Shown: positions 18,694-27,358, numbered from the stretch's first letter. The stretch: DNA of 55,025 nucleotides from Fidelibacterota bacterium (GCA_004124405.1 SCKP01000005.1:1-55025), one strand, 5' to 3'. Translations and numbers: made by a program. Notes: generated by a model not told the origin, from the sequence alone.

Positions 18694-19338
18694 GTGTCTA
18701 AAACTAAAAGACTAAATATTGGGTATTACCTCTTTTTCCTTTTTATTCAATCTTCTTTTGGAATAGATGATACTCAATCCTGGACCAGTATTGGCTTCGA
18801 AAAAATCCTCCCACACTCCCTTACCTTTGAATTTGAGCAGGAATTTCGATTAAAGGATCAACTAACTACTTTTAGTCAAACCTTCTCGGAAGTTTCCCTT
18901 TCCTATAAAGTGTTTGACGGTTTGAATATTAGCATTCCCTATCGCTACGCTGTATTTGATGATAAAATTAAACAGCGCTTAAGTTTAGGGGTGTCTTACA
19001 AATACAGCTTAAAGCCCATAAGCCTAAAGTACCGGGCAAAATTGCAGCGGAGTTATGAAAAGGATAAGATCCCTGAACAATTGATCAGAAATAAATTTAT
19101 ATTACAGTATAAATTAAGTAAAAAGATTGAACCCTTTTTTTCGGGGGAATTATTCCATCAATCCAATACGAACAATAATCAATTAGATGAGTATCGTGTT
19201 GCATTTGGCATAGCGGTCGATCTACCATGGAAGAGCTCAATTAAGATTTTCTATCTCTTTAAAAATGAAGACCTCACTAAAACAAATCCGGAAAAGATAA
19301 ATGTTTTTAGCTTAAGCTATAGATTTAAAATAAAATAG
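18694..19338 (+). CDS. DUF2490-like outer-membrane barrel protein
   Basis: A 214-residue exported protein with a signal peptide ending near SSFG (about residue 23), then DDTQSWTSIGFEK and alternating strands. FEFEQEFRLKDQLTTF and VSLSYKVFDGLNISIPYRY resemble DUF2490 proteins, small outer-membrane barrels. It ends in an aromatic/basic strand (FSLSYRFKIK), as expected for barrel insertion. The start is GTG preceded by AAAAG. It follows DUF4956 by 68 nt and completes the CotH-VTC-DUF4956 unit, supplying an outer-membrane component. Function is unknown. Confidence 0.75.
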   Translation: MSKTKRLNIGYYLFFLFIQSSFGIDDTQSWTSIGFEKILPHSLTFEFEQEFRLKDQLTTFSQTFSEVSLSYKVFDGLNISIPYRYAVFDDKIKQRLSLGVSYKYSLKPISLKYRAKLQRSYEKDKIPEQLIRNKFILQYKLSKKIEPFFSGELFHQSNTNNNQLDEYRVAFGIAVDLPWKSSIKIFYLFKNEDLTKTNPEKINVFSLSYRFKIK

Positions 19339-19386
19339 TATAACCCGTTGTGAAAATTAAATCTTTTGTTAAGACATGGTCACATA

Positions 19387-19590
19387 AATCCTCAACAAGC
19401 TAGTTAGCATATAGTACAACAACTATTTTATGTTGTTGAGCGTATGTTTATGTAAATTAGTTTATTAAATAAACAGGCAATGGTTGTTCATAACAAAATT
19501 GTACGATTAACATATGCTGGAGTAATAAGATTAATACAAGCAACATCAAAGCCCACCATATTGGTAAGCTTTATTTAGGTGTTGAGGATT
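19387..19590. repeat. Nested inverted-repeat element between convergent genes
   Basis: The 285-nt gap between the convergent DUF2490 and metal-binding genes holds several inverted repeats. The outermost is a perfect 11-bp pair, AATCCTCAACA (19387-19397) with TGTTGAGGATT (19580-19590). Inside are CAACAAC/GTTGTTG (19417-19423, 19432-19438; 8-nt loop), AGCGTATGTTTAT (19439-19451) with ATTAACATATGCT (19506-19518; 12 of 13 pairs including one G-U), a perfect palindrome GTTTATTAAATAAAC (19460-19474), and TTGTT/AACAA at 19484-19496. No gene is visible. It could be a bidirectional terminator cluster, a small non-autonomous mobile element or an attC-like site. GTTGAGC at 19435 fits the right core of attC, but the opposite core does not fit. 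Confidence 0.55.
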
Positions 19591-19623
19591 CAAGAATCAA
19601 TTCATATAGCTAATAAATAAAAA

Positions 19624-19998
19624 CTACTTTATCAACCGCATAGGTTTTAGTTTCATTCCACAATCTACACAAGTGCCGGGTTTATTCTCCCGAATATGGC
19701 TATGAATGAGCATGGGACAGCCATAGAAATCACTGTTATCTTTTGCAGTAATAACTCCTGCAGCTAAGTCCATACCACATTTTGGGCAATGACCGGGGTC
19801 ACTGCTGTATTCCGCGCTATGGGCATCCATGGGGCAGGTGTAATAAACCAGGTCTTCATCCGCTGTCATCTTATCTGCAGGGTCACTTGAATGCGTATGG
19901 CCTGCGTGACTTTTATCCGTTTCTGTTTTAGTATCCTTTCCTCCGCCACAGTTTACAATTAGGGCGAGGGAGAGTATGATTAAGATTATTTTCTTCAT
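19624..19998 (-). CDS. Heavy-metal-binding-domain lipoprotein
   Basis: A 124-residue exported protein. Residues 1-17 form a lipoprotein-like signal ending VNC (Cys17), followed by a His-rich spacer (SHAGHTHSS). Two heavy-metal-binding domains of the YHS-like HMBD type follow: CPMDAHSAEYSSDPGHCPKC with GMDL (55-78), and CPMLIHSHIRENKPGTC with DCGMKL (94-117). Each has the C-P-M ... C-x-x-C-G-M pattern. It is last in the Cus operon, 15 nt after cusA, with an AAGGATAA ribosome-binding site. The likely role is periplasmic Cu/Ag binding or delivery to the efflux complex. Confidence 0.9.
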   Translation of the reverse strand: MKKIILIILSLALIVNCGGGKDTKTETDKSHAGHTHSSDPADKMTADEDLVYYTCPMDAHSAEYSSDPGHCPKCGMDLAAGVITAKDNSDFYGCPMLIHSHIRENKPGTCVDCGMKLKPMRLIK

Positions 19999-20013
19999 GT
20001 ATTTTATCCTTTT

Positions 20014-23000
20014 TTATTGTGTTAATTTCCGCGTCTCAATCCAGGCATACATGGATGGAACAATAAATATACTGGTTACCACCAATATCATTCCGCCAAA
20101 TGCAGGGATTGCCATTGGGACCATTATATCAGCTCCCCGTCCCGTTGATGTGAGGATGGGTACCAGCGCTAAAATTGTTGTTGCAATGGTCATAAGTGCA
20201 GGCCGAGCACGGCGTTTGCCGGCATAAACCACAGCGTTTATGACCTCTTGTTTATTTTGTGGTTTTTTCTCGCTAATGCGTTGTTTTACATAGGTTGCCA
20301 TCAAAACCCCATCATCCGTGGCAATGCCAAAAAGTGCCAGAAATCCAACCCACACAGCGACCGACATATTGGTCGCTCCAATATTAAACAGTTCCCTTAG
20401 TCCAAAGAAGTTGAGAAACCAGGCCTGATTGTAGAGCCAGATGAGAATAAATCCACCGGACCATGCTATAATAATCCCTGTGAATACAAGTCCAACAACT
20501 TTCAGATCGTGAAACTGCAGATATAGGATGAGCAGGATAATTCCCAATACCAGTGGAAAAATAACGGATAAGCGTTTGGAGGCTCGAATCTGGTTTTCAT
20601 ATGAACCTGAAAAAGTGTAATTCACTCCGGCAGGAATCTGTAGTTCTCCGGATTTTATGAGAGCATTCAAATGAGCCTGGGCATTCTCTACTACATCTAC
20701 TTCAGCGTAGCCATCCAACTTATCAAATATGACGTATCCCAGGAGAAATGTATCCTCGCTTTTTATCATTTGCGGACCGCGCACATATCGAATTTCTGCT
20801 AATTGAGAAAGAGGTATTTGCTGTCCGGTTGGGGTGGGTATGAGTATTCGATCTAAATCCTCAAAATCGTCCCGCAATTCACGGGCATAGCGTACCCGCA
20901 CGGGATAGCGTTCTCTTCCCTCAACTGTGGTTGTTAGCCGTTTGCCGCCGATACCGATTTCAATGATATCCTGAACATTTTTAATATGCAGTCCATAGCG
21001 TGCAATTGCATCTCGGTCAATATCAATTTCCAGATAGGGTTTGCCAATAATACGATCGGCAAAAACGGTGGGGGGGTTCACACCAGGAACATCCTTTAGA
21101 ATTTGCTCCAATTGCATAGAAAAGGCCTCAATACTCTCCAAGTCAGGTCCTTTAACTTTTATACCCATGGGAGCACGCATGCCTGACTGCAGCATGACAA
21201 TACGGGTGGCAATGGGCATGAGTTTAGGAGCTGAGGTGGTGCCGGGGATTTTAGCCACTTTCACGATTTCATTCCAGATATCGTCCATAGTTTTAATATG
21301 GGGTCGCCACTTTCGAATATGTTCGCCATTCTCTAAACCATATTCCGGAATCACATTCACAACTGTTTCTACCATGGAGATCGGTGCAGGGTCAAGGGCA
21401 GTTTCAGCTCGGCCGATTTTCCCTACAACCGATTCCACCTCGGGAATGGCATAAATGGCTTTGTCCAATTTTTGCAATACATCCATGGCTTCACCAATTG
21501 AGGCGTGGGGCATGGTAGAGGGCATATAAAGGAAAGCTCCTTCATCAAAAAAAGGCATAAATTCTTTTCCCAGCCCTGGGAATGAATGCGATATGGTCAC
21601 TAAGGGTTTGGTTCGCAATAGCCAATTGGGAAGAAATCCAAATACGGTGTTAAATCCCAGCCAGGCTGTCAATCCTATGATCAATATAGAGGGCGGAAAA
21701 AGAAAAACCCATTTCTGATGATTCAAGCACCAATGGAGAATTGAGCTGTATTTTTTCAGGATATAGTGAAAGCTGCCCAAAACGGAGAGTATAATAAACC
21801 CAACAAACATGAAGTTAAGTATGATTCCATTCTCATGTTTTAAGGGCATCCAATGTTCAGTGAGAATCCCCATTACAAGGGTTACTACCAGAATATTCAC
21901 TACAGTAGTCTTTCTGCTTTTAATAGACTCGGGAAGAAAAGTAGAAAATAAATTTAAAGAAGCAATTATAAGTAGCATGGCACCAATGAGCCAGTTTTCT
22001 GAAAAAATAGTTAATAAGCCAAAACCAAAAATAATCAGGTATACAATTTTTTTCACCCAGTTTCCTTTTGGTTTTTTACTCAGGATTATATGGGCTAATG
22101 GTGGGAGAATAGCAAGTGTGATGACCACAGATGAGATGAGGGCAAAAGTTTTCGTAAATGCCAGGGGTCTGAAGAGCTTACCTTCCGCTCCTTCCAAGGT
22201 AAATACCGGTAAAAAACTGATGACCGTGGTGGAAATGGCAGTTAATATGGCACCACTTACTTCCGATGCTGCCGTATACACAATTTCTAAACTACTTTTC
22301 CCAGATTTTTCATTTTCAAAATGCCTCAAGATATTTTCTGTGAGAATGATACCCATATCTACAATCGTCCCAATGGCAATAGCAATTCCGGAGAGAGCCA
22401 CCACATTAGCATCAACACCGAAATATTTCATAGCGATAAATGCAGACAACACTGTTAGGGGCAGAAGGCCGGAAATCATGATAGCAGAGCTGATATTCAT
22501 CAACATAAGCAGCACCACAATAATGGTGATAAGTATTTCATCCGTTAAGGCATTGTTTAAGGTGTCCAACGTTTCGTGGATGAGTTTGGTACGGTCATAA
22601 AAGGGTACAATTGCAACCTTACTAACGCTGCCGTCATTGAGTACTTTTTCAGGTAGTCCGGGTGATATTTCAGCAATCTTTTCTTTCAGCTTCTGGATGG
22701 TGCTGAGAGGGTTTACTCCATAGCGAACTACTGCCACACCGCCCACTGCTTCAGCGCCCTCTTTATCCAATGCTCCCCGCCTAAGTGCCGGCCCCAGAGA
22801 AACAGATGCTACATCCCTGATTGTAAGTGGAATATTATCTTTCACCCTTACCACCGTTTTTTCCAGATCTGCGGTGGATTTAATTAAACCCAGTCCACGA
22901 ATGACATATTCAGCGTTATTGACTTCGATAGTGCGGGCGCCCACATCCAAATTGGACATGCGGACGGCTTTGAAAATTTCGGTAAGAGTCACACCGTGAG

Positions 23001-23646
23001 CAAACATGGCATCCGGATTCACATCAATTTGGTATTCTTTCACAAAACCGCCAACCGATGCAACTTCGGAAATTCCATCCACTGCCATTAAATTATAGCG
23101 TACATACCAATCCTGTATCGAGCGAAGTTCGTCCAGGTCCCAGCCACCGGTGGGATTTCCGTCTTCATCCTGCCCTTCCAATGTGTACCAGAATACCTGC
23201 CCCAATGCCGTAGCATCAGGACCAAGTGATGGCTGTACCCCATTCGGTAGACTGCCGGATGGGAGGGAGGCCAGTTTCTCCAGTATGCGGCTCCGTCCCC
23301 AATAAAAGTCCACATCTTCCTTAAAAATGACATAAATGGTAGAGAATCCGAACATAGAATATGACCGCACAGTTTTCACACCCGGAACACCCAAGAGACT
23401 CACCGTTAGTGGATAGGAAATTTGGTCTTCCACATCTCTGGGTGACCGCCCCATCCATTTGGTAAACACAATCTGCTGATTTTCACCAATATCGGGAATG
23501 GCATCAACGGGTACAGGATCCCGCGGAAATCTACCTAAATCCCAGTCAAATGGCGCTACACGAATTCCCCAGGCTATGATTAGTATGGTTGCAGCGCCAA
23601 CAATCACCTTATTTTCAAGGCAATATCGAATAAGTTTATTGACCAT
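20014..23646 (-). CDS. cusA: CusA/CzcA-family heavy-metal RND efflux pump
   Basis: Inner-membrane proton-driven transporter that exports Cu(I)/Ag(I)-type metals with the adaptor and outer-membrane channel encoded upstream. I use ATG 23646 (MVNKLIRYCLENK), preceded by a GGGGGCGG purine-rich site; a TTG four codons earlier is less likely. The protein is 1210 residues, about 160 longer than E. coli CusA. Motifs include VDAIPDIGENQQIVFTKWMG, a TM4 segment with GTIVDMGIILTEN and a later TM segment with GIATDDGVLM. Residues about 521-636 form an extra block with about four hydrophobic stretches between the first transmembrane half and the second porter domain. The start overlaps cusB by 11 nt. Metal specificity is inferred from neighbours. 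Confidence 0.93.
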   Translation of the reverse strand: MVNKLIRYCLENKVIVGAATILIIAWGIRVAPFDWDLGRFPRDPVPVDAIPDIGENQQIVFTKWMGRSPRDVEDQISYPLTVSLLGVPGVKTVRSYSMFGFSTIYVIFKEDVDFYWGRSRILEKLASLPSGSLPNGVQPSLGPDATALGQVFWYTLEGQDEDGNPTGGWDLDELRSIQDWYVRYNLMAVDGISEVASVGGFVKEYQIDVNPDAMFAHGVTLTEIFKAVRMSNLDVGARTIEVNNAEYVIRGLGLIKSTADLEKTVVRVKDNIPLTIRDVASVSLGPALRRGALDKEGAEAVGGVAVVRYGVNPLSTIQKLKEKIAEISPGLPEKVLNDGSVSKVAIVPFYDRTKLIHETLDTLNNALTDEILITIIVVLLMLMNISSAIMISGLLPLTVLSAFIAMKYFGVDANVVALSGIAIAIGTIVDMGIILTENILRHFENEKSGKSSLEIVYTAASEVSGAILTAISTTVISFLPVFTLEGAEGKLFRPLAFTKTFALISSVVITLAILPPLAHIILSKKPKGNWVKKIVYLIIFGFGLLTIFSENWLIGAMLLIIASLNLFSTFLPESIKSRKTTVVNILVVTLVMGILTEHWMPLKHENGIILNFMFVGFIILSVLGSFHYILKKYSSILHWCLNHQKWVFLFPPSILIIGLTAWLGFNTVFGFLPNWLLRTKPLVTISHSFPGLGKEFMPFFDEGAFLYMPSTMPHASIGEAMDVLQKLDKAIYAIPEVESVVGKIGRAETALDPAPISMVETVVNVIPEYGLENGEHIRKWRPHIKTMDDIWNEIVKVAKIPGTTSAPKLMPIATRIVMLQSGMRAPMGIKVKGPDLESIEAFSMQLEQILKDVPGVNPPTVFADRIIGKPYLEIDIDRDAIARYGLHIKNVQDIIEIGIGGKRLTTTVEGRERYPVRVRYARELRDDFEDLDRILIPTPTGQQIPLSQLAEIRYVRGPQMIKSEDTFLLGYVIFDKLDGYAEVDVVENAQAHLNALIKSGELQIPAGVNYTFSGSYENQIRASKRLSVIFPLVLGIILLILYLQFHDLKVVGLVFTGIIIAWSGGFILIWLYNQAWFLNFFGLRELFNIGATNMSVAVWVGFLALFGIATDDGVLMATYVKQRISEKKPQNKQEVINAVVYAGKRRARPALMTIATTILALVPILTSTGRGADIMVPMAIPAFGGMILVVTSIFIVPSMYAWIETRKLTQ

Positions 23647-25420
23647 TACCGCCCCCAAATTTATTTTTCAATGTACCGCAGCGCAGCATTTTGGAGCCAA
23701 AATATGGGTTGGCAATTTTCTCAGCCGTTTGCAGCCAGGATGCACCCGAATTATCAAATGCCATGGGGCAGAATGCCTCATTCACTGTTGAGCCATGATG
23801 AAATGAGCCTGCTGCCTTTATCATGGACTGAGAAAGAGGATGAAATACGCCGCGAATAGTTTCCATATTTTTAGTGGCTATCATCTCTAAATTCAAGAAT
23901 CCTTTTCCCTTGTTCATTAATTGATGGTAGGTAGATTCTGCTGTTTGGAGATCATCTCCAGCCAAAGCTTCCTGAAGAAGCAGGTAAAGAGGCAGAATTT
24001 TTTCATACTGATCATGATTGAGTGTACCAGCATCCTGTAGTGTAAGTTGTTTTTCTTCTTTCACCGGACTCATCATGGATGGTTTGGCTTCAATTTGCAG
24101 GGCAGAGTCAATTTTGAAGGCGCCGTTTGTAACTACCGATTCACCTTCTGAGAGACCTTCCAGGATAATGTACTGATTTCCTGTTTTAGGTCCCAATTTT
24201 ACCACTCTGCCTTCAAAAGTTGCCCTACCATCTGTTTGAGTACGGACATATACGATAGACCGTTTGCCGGTTTTTAACACAGCTGTATCTGGAATCAGCA
24301 GAGGATTTTTTCCAATATCTGCGCTAACAGCTCCGGGAATCGATTCTGCTTTTACCACATCCATACCACATATTCGGCATTGCCCTGAGCTATTATGAAC
24401 ATCGTCGGTGTGCATGGGGCAGAGCCATTTCCCTTTTAGTTCAGTATGAACCACAGATCCATGAGCATCAAGACGAGATGAGATAACTGCCACAGCCAGC
24501 ATTTCCGGTTTAAGTAATAAATCATCATTTTTCACATTTACCCTAACCTTCACCGTACGTGTGGATGGGTCAAGTGTGGGAGAAATAAAGGCCACTGTGC
24601 CATTAAAAGTTTTACCTGGATAGGCAGTGGTTTCAAATTCTACCGGTTGCCCCAGGTAGAGATAGCTAATGTCCGATTCAAAAATATACATGAGAAGCCA
24701 CAAGCTGCTCAAGTCCGCCACCGAATATAAATACTGTCCGGTTTTCACATATTCACCTTCCCGGGCATTTTTGTCAATTACAACGCCTGAAATAGGTGTA
24801 TGTACAGTGATTGATTCTGTTACTTTACCGGATTTTTCCAAGCTCGATATTTGTGTTTTAGATATACCCAGTAGTCGGAGTTTTTCCCGGGCAGCAGAGA
24901 GTCCAAAACCAGAGCCAGCCTGATAAGCAGCAAGAAATTCTTCCTGTGCGGCGATTAGCCCCGGAGAATAAATATCCAGCAAATGATCATCTTTTCTCAC
25001 AGAAATACCAGTAAAATCAACATAAAGGCGTTCAATTCGTCCATCCACCCAGGAAGAGATATCCCGAACTTTGCTTTCATCCATGTCCAACTTCCCCGTA
25101 ACTCGTATTTTAGCAAATGCTTCACTTCTAACAACTGTAGTGGTCATAATTTCTGCCAGTTTTTCCGCAGCTGGCGACATCTTTAAAATTGGGTCTGATT
25201 CAGATCCAACACCGGCCTCCAATGGGATGAGGTCCATAAAACAGATAGGGCATTGTCCCTTGTTTGGCAATTTGACGTTCGCGTGCATTGAGCATGTCCA
25301 GGTTGTGGACTGCGCCGCTGCTGCACTTTCAGGTTTGTGGTTCTCATGTGTAGCGCCGTTGAACCAATAACCAATAGCGAACGCAGTAAATATTATTAAA
25401 ATCCATTTTAAATTCTTCAT
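23636..25420 (-). CDS. cusB: CusB-family RND periplasmic adaptor with two metal-binding domains and DUF3347-like tail
   Basis: Membrane-fusion protein linking CusA to the outer-membrane channel. Of 594 residues, 1-20 are a signal/anchor. Residues 41-67 are a heavy-metal-binding domain (CSMH ... CPICFMDL, with F replacing the usual G). The adaptor core (about 95-440) carries VDGRIERLYVDFTG, SPGLIAAQEEFL and TPISGVVIDK. A second metal-binding domain (CPMHTDDV ... CRICGMDV, 334-354) is inserted within the adaptor. Residues about 465-590 match the DUF3347 metal-binding domain: FCPMAF (Cys551), SWLQ, NPYFGSKMLRCG (Cys581). Its start overlaps the CusC stop in ATGA. The triple metal-binding content supports metal capture as well as assembly. 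Confidence 0.93.
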   Translation of the reverse strand: MKNLKWILIIFTAFAIGYWFNGATHENHKPESAAAAQSTTWTCSMHANVKLPNKGQCPICFMDLIPLEAGVGSESDPILKMSPAAEKLAEIMTTTVVRSEAFAKIRVTGKLDMDESKVRDISSWVDGRIERLYVDFTGISVRKDDHLLDIYSPGLIAAQEEFLAAYQAGSGFGLSAAREKLRLLGISKTQISSLEKSGKVTESITVHTPISGVVIDKNAREGEYVKTGQYLYSVADLSSLWLLMYIFESDISYLYLGQPVEFETTAYPGKTFNGTVAFISPTLDPSTRTVKVRVNVKNDDLLLKPEMLAVAVISSRLDAHGSVVHTELKGKWLCPMHTDDVHNSSGQCRICGMDVVKAESIPGAVSADIGKNPLLIPDTAVLKTGKRSIVYVRTQTDGRATFEGRVVKLGPKTGNQYIILEGLSEGESVVTNGAFKIDSALQIEAKPSMMSPVKEEKQLTLQDAGTLNHDQYEKILPLYLLLQEALAGDDLQTAESTYHQLMNKGKGFLNLEMIATKNMETIRGVFHPLSQSMIKAAGSFHHGSTVNEAFCPMAFDNSGASWLQTAEKIANPYFGSKMLRCGTLKNKFGGGNGQ

Positions 25421-26628
25421 TTTGTGTCTCCTTTTTCAGGATTAATTATATAGTGACCCGTTAATTCGAAATACCCAGCCTTTATTTTCTGGAATTCAGA
25501 GATTGCCCGTGCTGATTTCAACTCCAAATCTAACAATGTCTGGAATGCAAAGATAAATTCAGTGAAGGGGATGGAATTTGCTAAATACGCAGTTTCCGAT
25601 ACGTCATATCCAAGTTTAGCGAGTGGAATCAACCTGTTTTGGTATAATTCAATTTCCCTTTGTTTTTCGCTGAGTTGAAAACTAAAACTGGAAAGCTTTG
25701 TTTTCAGTTTAAGCTCAATATCATTTAATTGCAGTTCCGCTTCCCGTACCCCAGCTTCTCCGGCAGATTTCAAGGCTTTGTTTTTACCCAGCCAAAGTGG
25801 AAGTGATATGCCAGCCTTGATCATGAGTGGGTGGTTCTCATTACTACCCTCAAGACGAACATAATCAACTCCAGCTGTGAAATCCGGCCAGGATGCCAAG
25901 CGATTTAACCGGTACTGCAGTTTACTGATTTCAAGATTTTGTTTATGAATCTGCAGCTTGGTGTTGCCGGCGATATTTTTTACATCAGGGGGGGTATTCT
26001 CAAGGCTATTAAAAACAGGAAAAATATTTTCATTTGAACCAACTGCATATTGAAGCTCATCTAAAAGAACTTTCTCTTTATCTATCAAATCTTGAACATG
26101 GTTTTCCATGGTCATGATTTTCAACTGGATCTGTATTAAATCCGGGTGGCTTGCCGTTGATGTTTTATACCGAGAACGGATGACCGTTTCAATATGCCTT
26201 GCCAGTTCGAGATTCTGATTGGTGATCTCCACTTCCTTTTGATGAAAGCGCAGGTTTTCATAGGCTGTAACTACATTACGTTGAATTTGCAGTAAAGTCT
26301 GTTCATGCCCAATTTCGGCTTTTACAGATTGTTTAAAGGCAATTTTCCGCTTGGTGGAAAGTTTTCCCATAAAAGGGATCTTCTGAGAAACCCCTGCCCG
26401 CCATGTTTGGGGTCCGTTAGCCGTAACTACCGGCTCTGCAAATACTCCACCACTCAGCATAGGGTTTGGAAGCGCCCCTGCTATTTTTTCATTTTCTTTT
26501 GTACGCGCTATGTGTGCCGTTTTAGCTTTAATAGAAGGGTGTTTTGAAAATGCCTGTTTCAATAATGTCTCTAAATCCTGGCTTACAGATATCGATATCA
26601 GTAAAACCAGTAGAAAAATATTTTTCAT
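25417..26628 (-). CDS. TolC-family outer-membrane efflux channel (CusC-like)
   Basis: A 403-residue outer-membrane protein with a signal peptide ending near SVS (about 16). Long amphipathic helices come in two repeats, typical of outer-membrane efflux proteins: LLKQAFSKHPSIKAK at the start of repeat 1, the NPMLSGGVF strand, and SLPLWLGKNKALKSA and LAKLGYDVSETAY in repeat 2. It would form the exit duct of the Cus tripartite pump. The stop overlaps the cusB start by 4 nt. A weak GGTAGA purine site precedes the ATG. An imperfect hairpin (CCAGGC/GCCCGG, 26667-26689) lies in the 84-nt gap to the Cys-rich gene upstream. Confidence 0.9.
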   Translation of the reverse strand: MKNIFLLVLLISISVSQDLETLLKQAFSKHPSIKAKTAHIARTKENEKIAGALPNPMLSGGVFAEPVVTANGPQTWRAGVSQKIPFMGKLSTKRKIAFKQSVKAEIGHEQTLLQIQRNVVTAYENLRFHQKEVEITNQNLELARHIETVIRSRYKTSTASHPDLIQIQLKIMTMENHVQDLIDKEKVLLDELQYAVGSNENIFPVFNSLENTPPDVKNIAGNTKLQIHKQNLEISKLQYRLNRLASWPDFTAGVDYVRLEGSNENHPLMIKAGISLPLWLGKNKALKSAGEAGVREAELQLNDIELKLKTKLSSFSFQLSEKQREIELYQNRLIPLAKLGYDVSETAYLANSIPFTEFIFAFQTLLDLELKSARAISEFQKIKAGYFELTGHYIINPEKGDTK

Positions 26629-26712
26629 ATTCTACCTGAATAATTTGTTGGATAAATAGGAATATTCCAGGCAATCATAAAAAGCCCGGACATCTGACAA
26701 AAAAGGGTGTAT

Positions 26713-27069
26713 CTAAATCAGAAGTATGCTGTTGAGCTGAAGATCGGGTTTGAATTTCTGTCGTTTGAAATTATCGATTTTCAGTAAGGAACTGGTATTT
26801 GGAATAAAGCTAATTTCTGGAGCATCAAATACATTTATCTGTTTTGCAATAACTACCTGAACTGCTGGCTGGCAAGCTGCGTCGAAATCTGTTTTTTTGC
26901 AGGAATACTTAGTTGTACAGCATGGTTTACTGTTGTTAGTTTTGCTGCAGCACATCATTTTTCCTGCCGTTATAAAGCAGCCAGCCATATTGCAGCTTTT
27001 CTCAATAGTTAAAGCAGTCCCGATATTAAGCGCTAACATTAAGGATAATATAGAAATTAATCCCTTCAT
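26713..27069 (-). CDS. Small secreted Cys-rich protein of unknown function (first gene of Cus operon)
   Basis: A 118-residue protein with a signal peptide (about 1-20, LMLALNIGTAL). A compact region holds eight cysteines: C26, C31, the pairs C40-C41 and C50-C51, C57 and C66, mixed with Met and Lys. The remaining 50 residues are ordinary polar sequence ending LQLNSILLI. I do not recognise a family. Its place as first gene of the minus-strand Cus unit, 84 nt before the outer-membrane channel, suggests a periplasmic Cu/Ag-binding protein, perhaps using the vicinal Cys pairs. Alternatively it is a sensor or a disulfide-linked structural protein. Confidence 0.7.
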   Translation of the reverse strand: MKGLISILSLMLALNIGTALTIEKSCNMAGCFITAGKMMCCSKTNNSKPCCTTKYSCKKTDFDAACQPAVQVVIAKQINVFDAPEISFIPNTSSLLKIDNFKRQKFKPDLQLNSILLI

Positions 27070-27358
27070 ACGTGAAATCTAAGATATAATTTGCATACGA
27101 ACAAAATGTTTCATTGGTTTTAAAAATAAATTTGATCTGGAACACAAAACAGCTACACGTTTGGAGGAGAAGGAAAAGTGTGCAGCTGTTTTTATTTAAC
27201 GAATATGGGATACTGATTATATACTGAGTGCATTTATTAAAGTTCCAGATAACATTAATAAAATGTAATAATTCATTAAATCATTGTCATTGGCTATCAT
27301 TGCATTCATGGTTTAATTTTCTTTAAGTGAATAATATATTTTTTAGGAGAAATAAAAA
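27070..27358. promoter_or_regulatory. Divergent regulatory region of the copper genes
   Basis: A 289-nt spacer between the minus-strand Cys-rich/Cus unit and the plus-strand HMA protein. It contains the orphan hairpin described separately at 27146-27193 and is otherwise A+T-rich. No clean -35/-10 pair and no recognisable CueR- or CsoR-type operator could be read, and no regulator gene is adjacent. Confidence 0.4.
27146..27193. terminator. Terminator-like hairpin in a divergent promoter region
   Basis: AAAACAGCT (27146-27154) pairs perfectly with AGCTGTTTT (27184-27192). The stem continues as ACAC (27155-27158) with GTGT (27178-27181) across a 2-nt bulge, and on the plus strand runs into TTTTTATTT. 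The loop contains GGAGGAGAAGG, a strong ribosome-binding site, followed by a GTG that opens a 12-codon frame starting M-C-S-C. No gene ends here, so this may be a leader attenuator for the HMA gene or the end of a small RNA. Confidence 0.5.

Noticed and set aside
19387-19590. Firm integron attC call
   Set aside because: One core (GTTGAGC) fits GTTRRRY but the opposite core CCTCAAC fails RYYYAAC, and no integrase gene is present.
21809-22600. 263-codon plus-strand frame
   Set aside because: Antisense to cusA, whose motifs and length are certain; the translation has no recognisable domain.
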